Below, in pieces: positions 1-13,264 of a DNA stretch of 64,000 nucleotides. How positions within the stretch are numbered: position 1 is the first letter of the stretch; each line of letters begins with the position of its first letter. The notes under the pieces were generated by a model. It was given only the letters and a program-made list of their open reading frames with translations, had not been told where the DNA came from and did not search any database. This DNA is from Rhyzopertha dominica (lineage: Eukaryota > Arthropoda > Insecta > Coleoptera > Bostrichidae): positions 2,418,001-2,482,000 of the forward strand of contig QCXZ01000053.1 of the NCBI GenBank assembly GCA_025024175.1, in the 5' to 3' direction. A program made the translations under genes and the position numbers.

Positions 1-70
1 TTTTATACAACAGTTACAATGGTACTTGGGTGTAACAACATGTAACTGAACCTTACTGAAAATGAGGCTT
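1..70. repeat. Left arm of inverted repeat flanking a Penelope-like element
   Basis: Bases about 11-68 are the near-perfect reverse complement of 1424-1484. The two arms bracket a Penelope-like reverse transcriptase remnant on the minus strand, so they are probably its inverted terminal (pLTR-type) sequences. The left arm runs into the window edge, so any ribozyme beyond it cannot be seen. Confidence 0.65.
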
Positions 71-359
71 ATAATAAGGTGCCAACTAAAACATGCAAAA
101 TACGCTCCATTTATGTATAATATCATTTAGAATTTGAAGTTGCAACATAACCACCACATTTTTTGTAAATTCATAGCTGTACGATTTACTAAACATTTTC
201 ATTTTATTAACTTATGGTTTTAATATGTCTTGAGACAATAAATAGGTGTAAATATTACTTAAATTTTGTGTGTCTGATTTTTCATTTATTGTGTTAATAT
301 TTTCATTTATCTGGTAGATTTCTAAAATTAAACGTTTATTTGTAATGTTTCCTTTCTCC

Positions 360-1430
360 AATATTTTGATGATTATTATCTATTACATGTCCCGCCAATG
401 TTCGATTTTTATTAGTCCTAAAATCGCTTTTATGCAGTGCTATTGTAAAGCCACTGCAATATTTGTGTCACAATAAGTATCACATTTTATAGAATACACA
501 ACATTTGATTGATATTTTATTGGAATTTTTGATTTCAATTTGCTAAATAGATTCGAACCTTTTTTGATATTTCTTAATGCTATCTTAATACCTTCATTTT
601 GAAAACTTCTAATAAGTTTTATTGTCAGACCTGTAATGTTTGGAAGAGATACAAAACCAGAGACTTTTGTGTTATTATTTCGACTTTCTTGTTGCTCCAT
701 TTTGTCTAAACCGTCTATATTATTTAAATTTTGTTGATTAATCGCAAGATTGTAGGTAGGAATTTTGTAACAACATAATTTTTAATTTTTTAAAATTCTT
801 ACTGATGAAATATGGATGTGATATTTTTTTAATTCTGTATTTCGTTTGTTTAATAAAGTTTATTTTAATTTTAATTGAGTGATTTGACAAATAATTTATA
901 TACCTGCCTGAAGAGGTCGGTGTTTGGTACCAATCTAACACAATTTTTTTATTTTGGCGTATTACTTTGGTATCTAGAAATGGTACACCACCATCCACTT
1001 CTCTTTTAACTGTAAATTTTATATGTTGGTCAAAATAATTAAAAACTGTTATAATTTCTTCTTGCCATACGTTGGTATTACTAAAATTAAATAATCCACA
1101 AATTTTTAAATAAATATTATGTTATAAGTTAATTTTGGTCCATTACATACTGTGCAAGTATTGGACTCAGTTTTGACCCCATGGCACATCCAAAAATTTG
1201 TTTATAATATTTGTCTCTCTCTTTTTTATTAGTTGTGCTGTTCTCACTTTTCATTCAAAAATCTAATCACTAAAGATTTTGAAATGTTTCCAAAAAGATT
1301 GACTACATCTAGTGATACTATTTCATGATCCTATGGAATTTCTAAGTTTTTTACTGATTCGGCTAAACTAAAACTGTCTTTTATATAATATTCATTATTA
1401 GTATCATACACCATTGTTACAAACCTCATT
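360..1430 (-). mobile_element. Penelope-like retroelement, decayed (RT and GIY-YIG remnants)
   Basis: Read on the minus strand, this region carries the order expected of a Penelope-like element (reverse transcriptase followed by a GIY-YIG endonuclease), broken by stops and frameshifts. The residues VSLDVVNLF are readable near 1300-1320 and GCAMGSKLSPILAQ near 1150-1195 (the RT fingers/palm motif). At 738-998 come VPFLDTKV, then a WY..PTSSGRYINY..SNHS segment, typical of the PLE RT thumb. At 440-700 the linker and the start of the endonuclease (NVVYSIKC) can be read. The catalytic YxDD and most of the endonuclease are lost. The element is flanked by inverted arms (1-70 and 1424-1484), with a hammerhead-like motif just outside the RT start. 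It is non-functional. Confidence 0.75.
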
Positions 1431-1490
1431 TTCAGTAAGGTTCAGTTACATGTTGTTATGTCTAAGTACCATTGTAAATGTTTTATAGAA

Positions 1491-1529
1491 GCCCTGACGA
1501 AGATTTGAAATAAAAATCGAAAGGCTGGC
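1491..1529 (+). ncRNA. Hammerhead ribozyme motif of a Penelope-like element (stem III altered)
   Basis: The core CTGACGA is at 1494-1500 and GAAA at 1519-1522. Stem II is GATTT (1502-1506) with AAATC (1514-1518). Stem I is GCC (1491-1493) with GGC (1527-1529). One unpaired A separates CTGACGA from stem II, as in the other copies of this window. Compared with the copy at 14342, the short palindromic stem III has two changes, so activity is doubtful. It lies at the 5' end of the minus-strand element at 360-1430, pointing away from it, as at the 5' end of the element at 33072. Confidence 0.6.
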
Positions 1530-1531
1530 AA

Positions 1532-1863
1532 AGAAAGAACAGTAAACATTATTTTAACGTAAGAAGTCGATATTCCCCTTAATTAAGAAGACTTTAATAT
1601 AATAAAAAGCAACTGCTATATCCACTTAACGTATTAATGCAGTTAATATATAATTATCAAACGTAAATTCTTCGTATATAACAAAGTTTCAAATAATAAA
1701 CCACAGAAAGCCAACGTGTTTTACAAATGGAGACTTAAACCAAAGAAATGATGTTTTTGCAAGATGAGATCTAAAGATAGCCCTTGATGTATGCCTGTTA
1801 ACCCATTAACTACATGTATCGTATGTTCATTACAAATAATTCCAGGCAATAATTATCTTTTAT
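1532..1863. other. No recognisable feature
   Basis: AT-rich sequence with no coding similarity, terminal repeat or structure that I can support. Confidence 0.5.
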
Positions 1864-2010
1864 TATACAGAGTGATTTATAAACTCTATGCCAAACTTGA
1901 ACAAATGAATAATGATAATATTTTAAGTACAAAATGTTATATGAACATGTCTTTTTCCTTTTAGTTTAGAAGTTATAAGCATTTTAATTATTTACATTTA
2001 TTTAACTTGC
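1864..2010 (+). mobile_element. 5' end fragment of a mariner-like element
   Basis: It begins with TATACAGAGTGAT and matches, in inverted orientation, the sequence at about 12120-12285 with many substitutions. The latter copy leads into a DUF4817-type transposase N-terminus, so this piece is the terminal repeat and 5' leader of the same family, here cut off before any coding sequence. Confidence 0.55.
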
Positions 2011-3439
2011 ATAAAACATTTTGAATAAAAGTGTAAATATAAATTAAAAAACTGCTTAAAATAACTTTCCGCTAGAATACAAGCTTCACATCTTCGAACT
2101 AAATACCGTGTTATGCGCTGAACAAAATTTGGATCGTTTCTTATTATATAGCTTGCATTTATTATGCTTTGTATTAATCCAAATCCAAAATTCTAATCGC
2201 TGCTGGTTATAGTTGACGATGATGTAGATGTAAGACCTCATTATTTAAGGTTCGCTACACAAAATTTTGTGACAACTGTAATTGATGATTTGCTAGCTAT
2301 TTTATAAAAACGAATTGTTTTTCTGACGAAAGTAGCAGAAAAACTGCAAGTGAAGGTAAATGAAAACTTCGTCGTGCTGGGGGGGGCACAAGGAAGCCCA
2401 TGAAAAACTATATCCGCAGTGTATATCGATTCGCAGTCGCTAANGGCCATATTTACANNATGTTTAATTGAATTTGCGCGCTCTACAAATAATTGGGCAG
2501 GGTTTAAATAATGCACGTTGGAAAACCGTCGCGCGTTGGCCGCCATAAATAAAAAGCAAATCCGGATGCGCCGATAAAAAAGCTGTTTAGAACACAAAAC
2601 GCGGTCGTNGATCATCGCATGATCAATCAGAAGGCGCAACCCATAATATGGAATAAATAGGGATGGTAGCGAACGCGTTCGCATATAGTTTTATCCTGTT
2701 TTATCAGTTGGTAATGCTGGGAAATATGAGTGGCCTGTCGATAAATCAGGGATTACTGGCTCGCCGGCATAATTCATAGATTACAGATGGTCGAAGCTGC
2801 AGTGCAAATAACTTAAATAGTGCTGTTTGCTTTGCACTGGGTGCTGGATTAATGGCACTTGGGTATTTCACCCTTCGAGGCGGCAAAAGGATGCTTCAAG
2901 GATGCTTCACATACTAAATAGATCAAGTTTTAATCTGGAATTTTGAAATTCGACAGAACACATAAAAATAATGTTGGTTTACTAAATATTATTTTCAAAA
3001 AGTGTTAGTTTTTTCATTAGAGAAATCCGAAACCTAATTTTATATAAAAAGAATTTGGCGAGATTTAAAATCGATCGCTACATTTTTCTGGAGATAAGCT
3101 ACACACCCTTGAACCCTTTTTGCTACGCTACTGGACAAATTTTATTTATTTATTTATGTGTGCAGGTAGGTAGGTACTCACTATTTTTTGCTTAAATTTA
3201 ACTACACTAAATTAAGTAAGTGTTATATTCACGGACATTTATATCCGTAGCAGTACACAATCTATAAGTTGTTCAGTGATTGTCCAAATAAAAAAAAATA
3301 GGCATGTTTTCGTGTATCTGTGGATGGTACCCTAAAATTGGTTTTAGGTAGCAAGTCAGGACATTGCACACAATGTTCTTTTTCTATGCTGCGACATTGG
3401 TAAGCCTAGTAATTTGGATCTAACAATCTACTCGGAAAC
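2011..3439. other. No gene recognised; GC-richer patch at 2340-2700
   Basis: The patch at 2340-2700 has four ambiguous bases and a 147-codon minus-strand open frame with no recognisable motif; I do not call it a gene. It contains GCCGCCAT, which resembles a Pleiohomeotic-type site, a weak observation. The rest is AT-rich and unassigned. Confidence 0.45.
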
Positions 3440-4282
3440 ACCAAAATTTGAATGTGACATTTGCTTCTCAGATGTAGCAAAATATTCTAATAATGGTGGA
3501 GTTAACAAGCATAACATGCATTATTATGCGCAAGATAATCCACGTTGGATTCGAGAAGGACATTTTCAAACTATCTACTCGACGAATGTCTGGTGCGGAA
3601 TATTGGGAAATCAAATTGTTGGGCCTTATTTTTTTCGCGATAGTTTAAACGGCAATACTTATTTAAATTTTTTACGAAACATTTTACTGGTAATTCTCCA
3701 AAATGTAAATTTACAAGTAATACAAGATCTTCGGTTCCAACAAGATAGGACACCTGCGCATTATCATAGAATAGGGCGAAATCATCTTGATTTGGTTTTG
3801 CCTAACCGATGGATAAGAAGAGGTTAGCCACCGAGAAGCCCGGACCTTACTCCTTTGTATTTTTTTTCTGTGGGGAATGGTAAAAGAGCAAATATACCAT
3901 ACACCAACTGAAAGTGTAGAACATTTAGAAAATAAAATACGTGATACATGTAGATCCATCATTCCAGAAATGTTAATGTATGTTAAAAGATCGTTTTGGG
4001 CACGAATTCAAGCTTGTGAAAACAGCGGAGGGTGACATTTTGAGCATTTATTACATTAATGTTATTGAATAAATATTTTTCAAAAATAAAATTTGTTTTA
4101 CAATAGCGAATGTACTTAAAGCAAATGATTGAAGTTTATGTCAAAATTTACGAATTTATACAGCTCTCTACGTTTTATATTTTTTCAAGACGATGAACAA
4201 TTATCAATGTTACCTCTGCAAATGTATTTTGGGTTGCACTTTTAATTTTGTCAGGGTCATTATCATTCGTGAAACATCCTGT
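3440..4282 (+). mobile_element. Mariner-like DNA transposon, 5'-truncated, transposase pseudogene
   Basis: The frame from 3414 reads ICFSDVAKYSNNGGVNKHN, then NPRWIREGHFQ and NVWCGILGNQIVGPYFF, then FQQDRTPAHY: the first and second catalytic aspartates of a Tc1/mariner DDE domain. After a stop at 3825 the frame resumes with PPRSPDLTPLYFFLWG, where the third aspartate (LTPLD in the copy at 27243) has become tyrosine. The spacing is 37 residues between the second and third positions. The right terminal repeat ends at 4282 with the same bases as both ends of the 27243-28455 element. The N-terminal helix-turn-helix half and the left end are missing. It is dead. Confidence 0.8.
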
Positions 4283-5139
4283 ATACAATTTACAGAATTT
4301 AACCTGGTGAAACTTTTTATACACGTATACAGGAACATAAAATTAAAATTATATTTATAATAAAGACTTGTTTTATAGAAATTACCTTAATGAGTTCCAC
4401 ACAAATGTTGAAGCATACATTTGCCAAACAGCGAATGAAATTCGAATACTTCACCTAATCAAAAGCTTGGCACGACGCCCGAACCGACCCACCGAGCAAT
4501 TTTTTCCAACTCCCCCCCTTTCCTGGTTTACAAATATTGCAGAAGATTTCGCCTCGCGGTATGAGATATTGCGGTCTACGACCGTGCATTTGGCACCGGG
4601 GAACCACCGACCGTTGCCAGCATCGCGGAATTAATCTTACAGCCAGAATCTGCTGAATTATTCGTCTAACGAGGCAATTCCTTCCGGGGCGGGCGCCTGC
4701 TAGATTTATCTTTTTAAAATCGCGCCCTCCCCGGACATTTATCAAAAAAACGTCGAACGCACCCACGTCGACGGTCTATCGGTTTCGAATCGGGAGAGCT
4801 GGCGTTTTTTGCTTTAAAACGCACTATTAGATGTTTTTAAACAGATCATTTCCTGGGACAAGCTTTCGAGAAAAAAAGTTTGCATGATAATAGGAAGAAG
4901 AACAAGCTGTATAAGGAAATTAATTTTCACATATAGTTTAGTCAACGAACGTTTTCGAGCTACACTCTTTGGCAAGAAGAAAGTATTTTAACCTCATATC
5001 TTTCTTCATATATTCCTTGGGTTCTATATACAGCACAAACACATGTTCAAAAACCTTTCTAGACTGACTTATGCAGAGGGTTTTACAACCTTATTGTCGG
5101 CCATCCTGAACTATTGGGATTAGTGGTACGCCTCAAAGT
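4283..5139. other. GC-rich island (4440-4800) in otherwise empty sequence
   Basis: Bases 4440-4800 are much richer in G, C and CpG than the surroundings and are open in frames on both strands (88 and 103 codons), but none shows a known motif. It lies about 2.2 kb upstream of the Runt-domain exon, inside that gene's preceding intron, so a regulatory island is possible. No feature is seen at 4800-5139. Confidence 0.4.
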
Positions 5140-6420
5140 TTCTGAATGGGCCGTATTAAAAAAAATTAACTTTTCCACTATAAATTTTTGAAATTTGTTA
5201 GTTGTGATAATTTAGTAATCTGTAAAACAGAAGCTTTTATAACAAATTTTATTTAATGTAGACCTGAAGCTAACTGGCGCGACCCGCGGTTTATTTTTAT
5301 GCGATACTTTATTGGGTTTAAGTTTTCCGATGTATAAAATAAAAGCCTTTGCATGTCATAACGAATTTGTACAAATTGAATATAAAAACATACAAATTAA
5401 TAAGTAAAAAAATATTGTACAAAATTATAATAGTGCACAATAAAATTTATACACAGTATCGATTATGTTCATTACAGCTTGTTAATAAGCACATTACAAG
5501 AGTCACAAATTAAAAAACTACTCACTATCACTTTCACTGCTAAAATCACTATTAACTTCTATTATTAATTCTTGTACATGATTCTCTCTGTACCGATTTT
5601 CAATGTCCAGTACATGCCGCACTGAATTTTTCCATCGATACTTGTTATTTCAGCTTCGTGTCTAATTTTTAGCAGCATTTCATTGCTAAATTTTCCACCG
5701 GTGTTCCCTCGTCGAATTCTTTGTTTCAACTGCCCCCATATCATTTCAATGGGGTTGCAAATGCAATGATATGGGGGTAATCGTAGAATGGTGTGTCCAC
5801 ATTCAGAAGCGAGAATGCCAATTTTAAATTTCTTCGAAATTTTTTTTGTGCCAAGCACTTCTAACAATTGTTTTTTTGTGTAGTCCTCTTCGAAATATAA
5901 ATCTTCTTTTCTTAAAAACTCTTGAATGGTTGCCTTATTAGTTGTTGTATTTGGAATTTTAACCAGTTGCTCCGAATGGTAACTAGCGTTGTCCGTTACT
6001 ACGACGCTGTTTGGTGGCAATTTGGGCAATAAAATGTTTTTGAACCAATTTTCAAACACTTCCGCATTCATATCAGAATGATAATCGGCACTTGCTTCTT
6101 TTAAGTTTTTACGTCCAAGATACAGGGCTTCAGGAACGAAACCACTTTCACCTCCTGCGTGTAGAATCATTATTCTTTTTCCTTTTGACGCCGGAATATT
6201 GACGTTGCACTTCCCTGAGTCATCAACGTATCGTCGAGGAAAAATATCGAACGATTTCCCTGCCTATACATTTCTATAGATTTTAAATAATGGTATCTCC
6301 ACTTTCTTATTACCTGGCTTTCCATCAAGCAATGCTTATTCTCCACATTTTTCATTGAAAAGCCAATGGTTTTAACATACTTTTGCAGGGTATGCTCGGA
6401 GCAGTCGATAATATATCAAT
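5140..6420 (-). mobile_element. DD82E (Sailor-like) Tc1/mariner-superfamily transposon remnant
   Basis: The minus strand encodes two abutting pieces of one transposase. Codons at 6355-6170 carry the first catalytic aspartate (IFFLDDT). Codons at 6170-5565 carry the second (VVVTDNASYHS) and the glutamate (LPPYHCICNPIEMIWGQLK). I count 81 residues between D and E; the related copy at 46430 has 82, the spacing of the DD82E group. A frameshift near 5640 separates the acidic C-terminal tail. The non-coding 5140-5530 is shared with copies at 17050 and 61165, including the end-like string GGGCCGTATTAAAAA. The N-terminal DNA-binding half is missing. Its right border lies about 570 bp before the Runx exon. 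Confidence 0.78.
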
Positions 6421-8632
<2,212 letters not shown>

Positions 8633-9010
8633 TTGTATAATATAGGTGTAAAAATAAATCGTCCGAAATCATATATGTTTTCGGAAAAATCGCTGTCACT
8701 GCAAAACACTGACAAGCAATTATTAATCTGCCCAAAATGCATAAAACTAATGTCTAGATTATCTGAACACTATTTAAAATTAACTTATTTCTTATGGAAC
8801 GGTAATTTTTATAAACAAAAATCAGGTTGTGTAATGGGTGCACCTCTAAGTCCTATAGTGGCTAATTTGTTTATAAAAAATATTGAAGAGGTAGCGATCA
8901 ACAGTTTTCAGTTTAAGCTAAAATTTTAGTATAGGTATGAAGATGATACTTTTGTTATTTAGCCCCAAGGTATAGAAGAGTTAGCTAAAGATTTAAAAAA
9001 AGAATTTGAA
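8633..9010 (+). mobile_element. Penelope-like RT fragment
   Basis: Bases 8680-8730 match the flanking leader seen in the copies at 13078 and 54841. Then the RT starts abruptly: KQKSGCVMGAPLSPIVANLF (8815-8874) is the classic PLE palm motif. A stop at 8926 is followed by YRYEDDTFVI, where the catalytic YVDD has become YEDD, then GIEELAKDL. It is a short 5'- and 3'-truncated pseudogene lying in the Runx intron, immediately followed by a DD82E fragment. Confidence 0.75.
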
Positions 9011-9019
9011 GCAGCGAAT

Positions 9020-9125
9020 CGTGGCCATTAAGTGCAACGGCTTCCACATTATCATTGTATTTTTAATCCCGTTGAATTGAAATACGGAGAATTAAAGGGA
9101 AATTTAAGGAGAAAAAAATACAAAT
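9020..9125 (+). mobile_element. Short DD82E transposase fragment
   Basis: After a stop, the frame reads VQRLPHYHCIFNPVELKYG, then ELKGNLRRKK. This matches the block around the catalytic glutamate (LPPYHCICNPIE) of the copy at 5140, but on the opposite strand. Only this 35-codon block survives, abutting the PLE fragment. Confidence 0.65.
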
Positions 9126-9299
9126 AATTTTCTGTCAGTGTTTTATAGTGACAGCGATTTATCAGAAAACGTACTATTCTTCATTTTCGATGTAGTTCAT
9201 AAGTAGCGTCACTTAGGCCACATTTCTTGGACATGAGCAAGAGGATGTCAAAAATGTTACTGTTTATAAATCATTTTGTAAAAATAAGCTGAAATTCTT

Positions 9300-9720
9300 C
9301 AATTTGTCAGCTGCTAATCGCGAAAACACTTCCTCCACTCGCCCCGACGTTTTGATAATTATTTTCCCCTGCAGGCGACGTTTAACCCCGCGACGCCAAC
9401 GCGCGCCCCGTCGCCGGGGAGTTATCCTTCCCCAAGATATCACCAGCAACAGCAGGCAGGACTATAACTCAATTACACAGTTTCCCACCTCAACGCCGCT
9501 GTCGCCTAACCTCGCACCCTCTTCCTTCGCCTTGCGGCCGCCCCCGACGGTCGCGCGGCGGTCTTCGTCGCCCGTTCGTTTACTCGGGGGCGTTTTGTGC
9601 ACTTCCGGGTCAGCTTCCGGTGTCCCGGGGGTCGCGGGGTCGGATTGTTCTTGTTGGGGAGGGTCACCCGCATTTTGGGGTAGCGGTCCGTCTTCTCCGC
9701 CAGGAGTCACCTTTTTTTAG
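9300..9720. other. GC-rich block open on both strands
   Basis: The plus strand is open for 138 codons and the minus strand for 82; the composition is strongly GC- and CpG-rich against AT-rich flanks. The minus-strand translation is rich in P, G, E and K (for example TPGGEDGPLPQ and HKTPPSKRTGDEDRR), which could suit a low-complexity ORF1/gag-like protein. The plus strand is R/S/P-rich. Neither has a domain I recognise. It may be a captured or mobile piece, or a regulatory CpG block. Confidence 0.35.
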
Positions 9721-9729
9721 TGCGTATCT

Positions 9730-9805
9730 GAAATTAGAAGTGCCTCATGGGTGGGTACTGGGACCACTTTTGTATTGTAATTTCCTAACTACTAACGCAA
9801 ACAGT
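9730..9805 (+). mobile_element. Tiny non-LTR reverse transcriptase fragment
   Basis: The frame reads EVPHGWVLGPLLYCNFLTTN, a mutated form of the non-LTR RT block VPQGSVLGPLLF. Nothing else of that element survives on this strand. Confidence 0.45.
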
Positions 9806-9835
9806 CCAGGGAATTCTTGAATATCTGGAGATATT

Positions 9836-11895
9836 TATAATAATAATAATAAAATTTATATTCAGCGGACCAGGGTGGTCCGTAGTGGAAGCATACACAA
9901 TGATACAACACTAAATTTAAAACAATATGGCAGTAATTAACATAGATAAGAAATCAAGTTTAAAATACATAAGTGGAACATAGAATAGAATTCATTATAG
10001 AGACGAGTTTAACTAACTACTAAAATAAAGTCATATTATAAAAATTCTGCATCAAATTTCATTATCATTTTTTAATTTGGAATCAGCAATAGAATTACTA
10101 TATAAAAGAAAACATGACAGCACAGCGGAATTAAAGTGGTGGTGTGTATGGGGTACAGAATAATAAGATGTTAAAGAGCATCTACTCTTTAGTCGAGGCA
10201 CCGCAAACCTAACCTGGCTCTGTAGAGTAGCATCATCAATACATCCTCCAATGAATTTTTGTAAAAATATCAGACTGGATACAGCTCTGCGAGCATTGGG
10301 CGTTAAGAAGGATTTTTTGACTACAATGCCTTACAGGATATGAATTGAATTTCTTCAGGTTCTTTTTGGACCTTAAAATTTTTGCTCCTCCGATTTGTAT
10401 AATTTCAAGCATATTTACTAATCTGGACCTTCTGAATTTCGGAATGGTATCAGTTTGTTTGTACAACGGTTCTATCCAAAAGCGGAGTAAATTAGTCCGC
10501 CCGACGTCCTAGCTCATTTATGATCAAATTTTTGGAATCTGCAGCTCAAAATACATCTGTTTGTCGATTTTGAGCTAAAATTAGTTTCCACCGAAAAATC
10601 GCAAAACATCAACGGCTAACCCCTTTGTTCTTTTTGGATCTTAAAATTTTTGCACCTCCGATTTGTATAATTTCAAGCATATTTACTAATCTGGACCTCC
10701 TGAATTTCGGAATGGTATCCATTTGTCGCTAGCTACAACGGTTGGATCTAAAAGCGGAGTAAATTAGGCCGCCCGACGTCCTAGCTCATTTCTGAGGGCA
10801 TTTCCAAGCAGGTCAATGTAGAACTGGTGGTTAGATTTCCAAACAGTTGCACAATATTCAAGTCTAGATCTTATTAGTGAGTAAAAGAGAAGCTTTATAC
10901 ATTCGACGTTCGTGAAATCTTTGGTATTGCGAAACAGAAATCCCAGTAGTTGCACAGCGACATCAAAGATATGTACTATATGAGAAACAAAGGTCAGAGC
11001 AGTATCCACTATCACACCGAAGCCAGAAACTTGATGACAATCTTCTAAAGGAGTGCCTTTAATGTTGTAAAAATATCAGATGTGATGCATACCCCTGGAG
11101 AAGGTTATCTTCTTGTACCTACTTACATTAAGCTGTAAACCGCCCTACCAAAGAATCTATGTCCCCCTGCAGTGCCAAACATTCATCAGTACTCCGCACA
11201 ACAGTACAGATCGTCGGCATACATGTAGGCATTGCAAGTTAGTTGGGAAATTACGTCATTGTAAGAAATTATAAACAATAAGGGACCCAAATTTGAGCCC
11301 TGAAGTACACCACTGCTCACTCGGTAAGAGTAGGATCTGACCCCACGATACTCATCACACTGCACTCTTTCCTTCATCGCGGAGTAAATCAAAGCAATGA
11401 GACTCTCACACAATCCAAAGTTACGTAGCTTTTTGCGGAGGATACAATGGTGCACCCGATCAAAGGCTTTGGTCAGATCTGTATAAATAGCATCCACCTG
11501 AAAGCGGCTGTCCATAGCCGAGGAGACAAAGTGGGTAAACTCTAGCAGATTTGTCACTGTAGACCGGCCTTTAATAAAGCCATGCTGCTGCGGTGCAATA
11601 TCACATTTAACGTGCGAGGAGATGGCTTCTGATAATATGCATTCAAATAGTTTAGCAAAATTTTTGATATCAGTTTTTTCAGTTGACTTATGTACCGGGA
11701 CAACCCGGGGAACCTTCCATGCAGAAGATGCCAATATTAAATTAAAGATGTGACATACTGGTGTAGATAAACAGTTAATACAATCCACCACAAGAAAAGC
11801 TGGAATGTCATCAGGGCCGCAGATCCTATCTGCTTTAAGCTTTTTTACAGCACGTTCAATATCAGAAATATTTATACAGAACATGTTCAATACAC
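9836..11895 (-). mobile_element. Non-LTR retrotransposon (jockey/CR1-like), 5'-truncated, decayed
   Basis: A 234-codon minus-strand frame (11890-11186) covers RT motifs in order: AVKKLKADRICGPDDIPAF, HGFIKGRSTVTNLLEF, YTDLTKAFDRVHH, then SSGVLQGSNLGPLLF and the catalytic block YMYADDLY. A later frame (11015-10764) carries LIRSRLEYCATVWKS, the usual post-RT thumb segment. The endonuclease domain is absent, and stops separate the parts. The left end (9836-9865) is a short TAA-type microsatellite next to AATATAAATTTTA, typical of the 3' tail of these elements in the minus-strand sense. It contains a ~165 bp internal duplication (10358/10627). Confidence 0.85.
10358..10792. repeat. Direct duplication inside the retrotransposon 3' region
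   Basis: Bases 10358-10520 and 10627-10792 are direct repeats of about 165 bp with few differences, separated by 106 bp. They cover the end of the coding part of the minus-strand element and its downstream sequence. Confidence 0.75.
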
Positions 11896-12285
11896 TGGAT
11901 TTGGAAATGCACGTTCATATTCTCGTGCTGCACGTCGAGTATTACCATTACTTAATCCATAGGTGTAAATAATCTCTGCATATTCCCCAGTCGAAAATTC
12001 ATTTCTAACTTAGAAAAACCTTTGTGATTTTGACAAATAAATATGAATTTGACAATAAAGTAATCATTCAAAACCAACTAAAATAAATTCCCAAATAATG
12101 ATTCGAAGGTAACTGGGGAATTTACAATTGCATAAAAATCTTTAACATAAATAATGTAAATGCTTGTAACTTCTAAACTAAAAGAAATATGACATATGTT
12201 CATATAACATTTTTTACTTAGAATATCATCATTATTCATATGTTCTAGTTTAGCACAGAGCTTATAGATCACCCTGTATAACACA
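11896..12285 (-). mobile_element. 5' end of a mariner-like element with DUF4817 N-terminus
   Basis: The minus strand starts with TATACAGGGTGATC (12285 leftward), has a ~280 bp leader shared with 1864-2010, and then a 36-codon frame at 12003-11896. This includes [20 protein letters not shown] and [11 protein letters not shown], the DUF4817 signature of many insect mariner-like transposases. It stops at the border with the non-LTR element, so one of the two was truncated by the other. Confidence 0.65.
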
Positions 12286-13077
12286 TCTGTATATCTCAAA
12301 TGGGATACGTCTTTAAAAAAATATGCACCTTGCTTCAATGGAGCACAATTTGAGTAATTTTTTATGATACTTTTGTTTATTGCTATTTTTGCTGTTATTT
12401 GGTTACTGTTTTTTTATTTCTGTAAGCTTGTTTAATGACTTTCTAACCTTCTTTCTTAGTAGGTAATGTTTCCTGTTAAATACATATCCAGATGCTAGTA
12501 AACTTTCTGATCAATTTATACACTAAATAGCTCATTAACCTCAGACTTCGATGATTTGCTTCCTTGTCCTCTGCAGCACTCTTTAGACGTACTCGGTTTA
12601 AAGCTTTAACCCGGATTGTACTGACGGAAACTCCGGTCGACAAAGCCTGGAAATACAAGGCGCTAAAGGGGCTGCAGTGAAGCTGTAATCAACCGGGAGC
12701 GCGTGTTCCAGACACCTAACTAATGGCACGCTTCCTGCTACAAATTGCCGGTCACGATTCTTTGAATCTTCGGTACCTCAAAGGCATATCGGAAAATTGC
12801 TAAGGGCCAGCAGGAGAGGGATAATATGTACAGAAAGTAAACCTTGAAGTGTACTTTATCAGAATTCATGAAGAATGTCATGTCGATTAAATGTTGGTAC
12901 TAATTAGAGCGAATATTTGTAATTATGTAGCTTGTTCGATTGTGCTTTGTCTTACGCTTTTTACTAGCTCGTTTTTAAAATGCAAGTGACAAGCGATTTA
13001 TTTTTCACCAACAAGAATGATATAAATGGTCAGTAAACGTGTTTAATTTTACGAGGGTGAATGCTTTCAGCGTCCAT
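12286..13077. other. No gene recognised; GC-richer patch at 12540-12830
   Basis: The patch has a 60-codon minus-strand frame without motifs. Nothing else is visible. It lies within the Runx intron. Confidence 0.4.
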
Positions 13078-13260
13078 AATATAAGATAATATTTTCTCGG
13101 AAAGATCGCTGTCTCTTGAAAACACTGACAAAAAAGTTATTAGTCTGACGTTTCGTTTACACCTGTAATCTTTGTCAAAGACGAAGAACCTCAAAATTTG
13201 CCTGACACAAGTTCAAACAAAATTTTGAAAGTAAATAAACAAATCACCAAGGAAGCGAGG
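13078..13260 (+). mobile_element. Penelope-like element terminal (leader) fragment with hammerhead remnant
   Basis: This is the near-identical reverse complement of 54841-54990, the region outside the RT start of another PLE copy. On the minus strand at 13143-13185 it contains a decayed hammerhead core (TTTGACAAAG, then a broken ATTAC/GTAAA hairpin, then CGAAACGTC). It abuts the next PLE piece in opposite orientation. Confidence 0.6.
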
Positions 13261-13264
13261 CGTC

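Noticed and set aside
2241..2684. 147-codon minus-strand open frame
   Set aside because: No motif, four ambiguous bases, and GC-rich composition that opens frames by chance.
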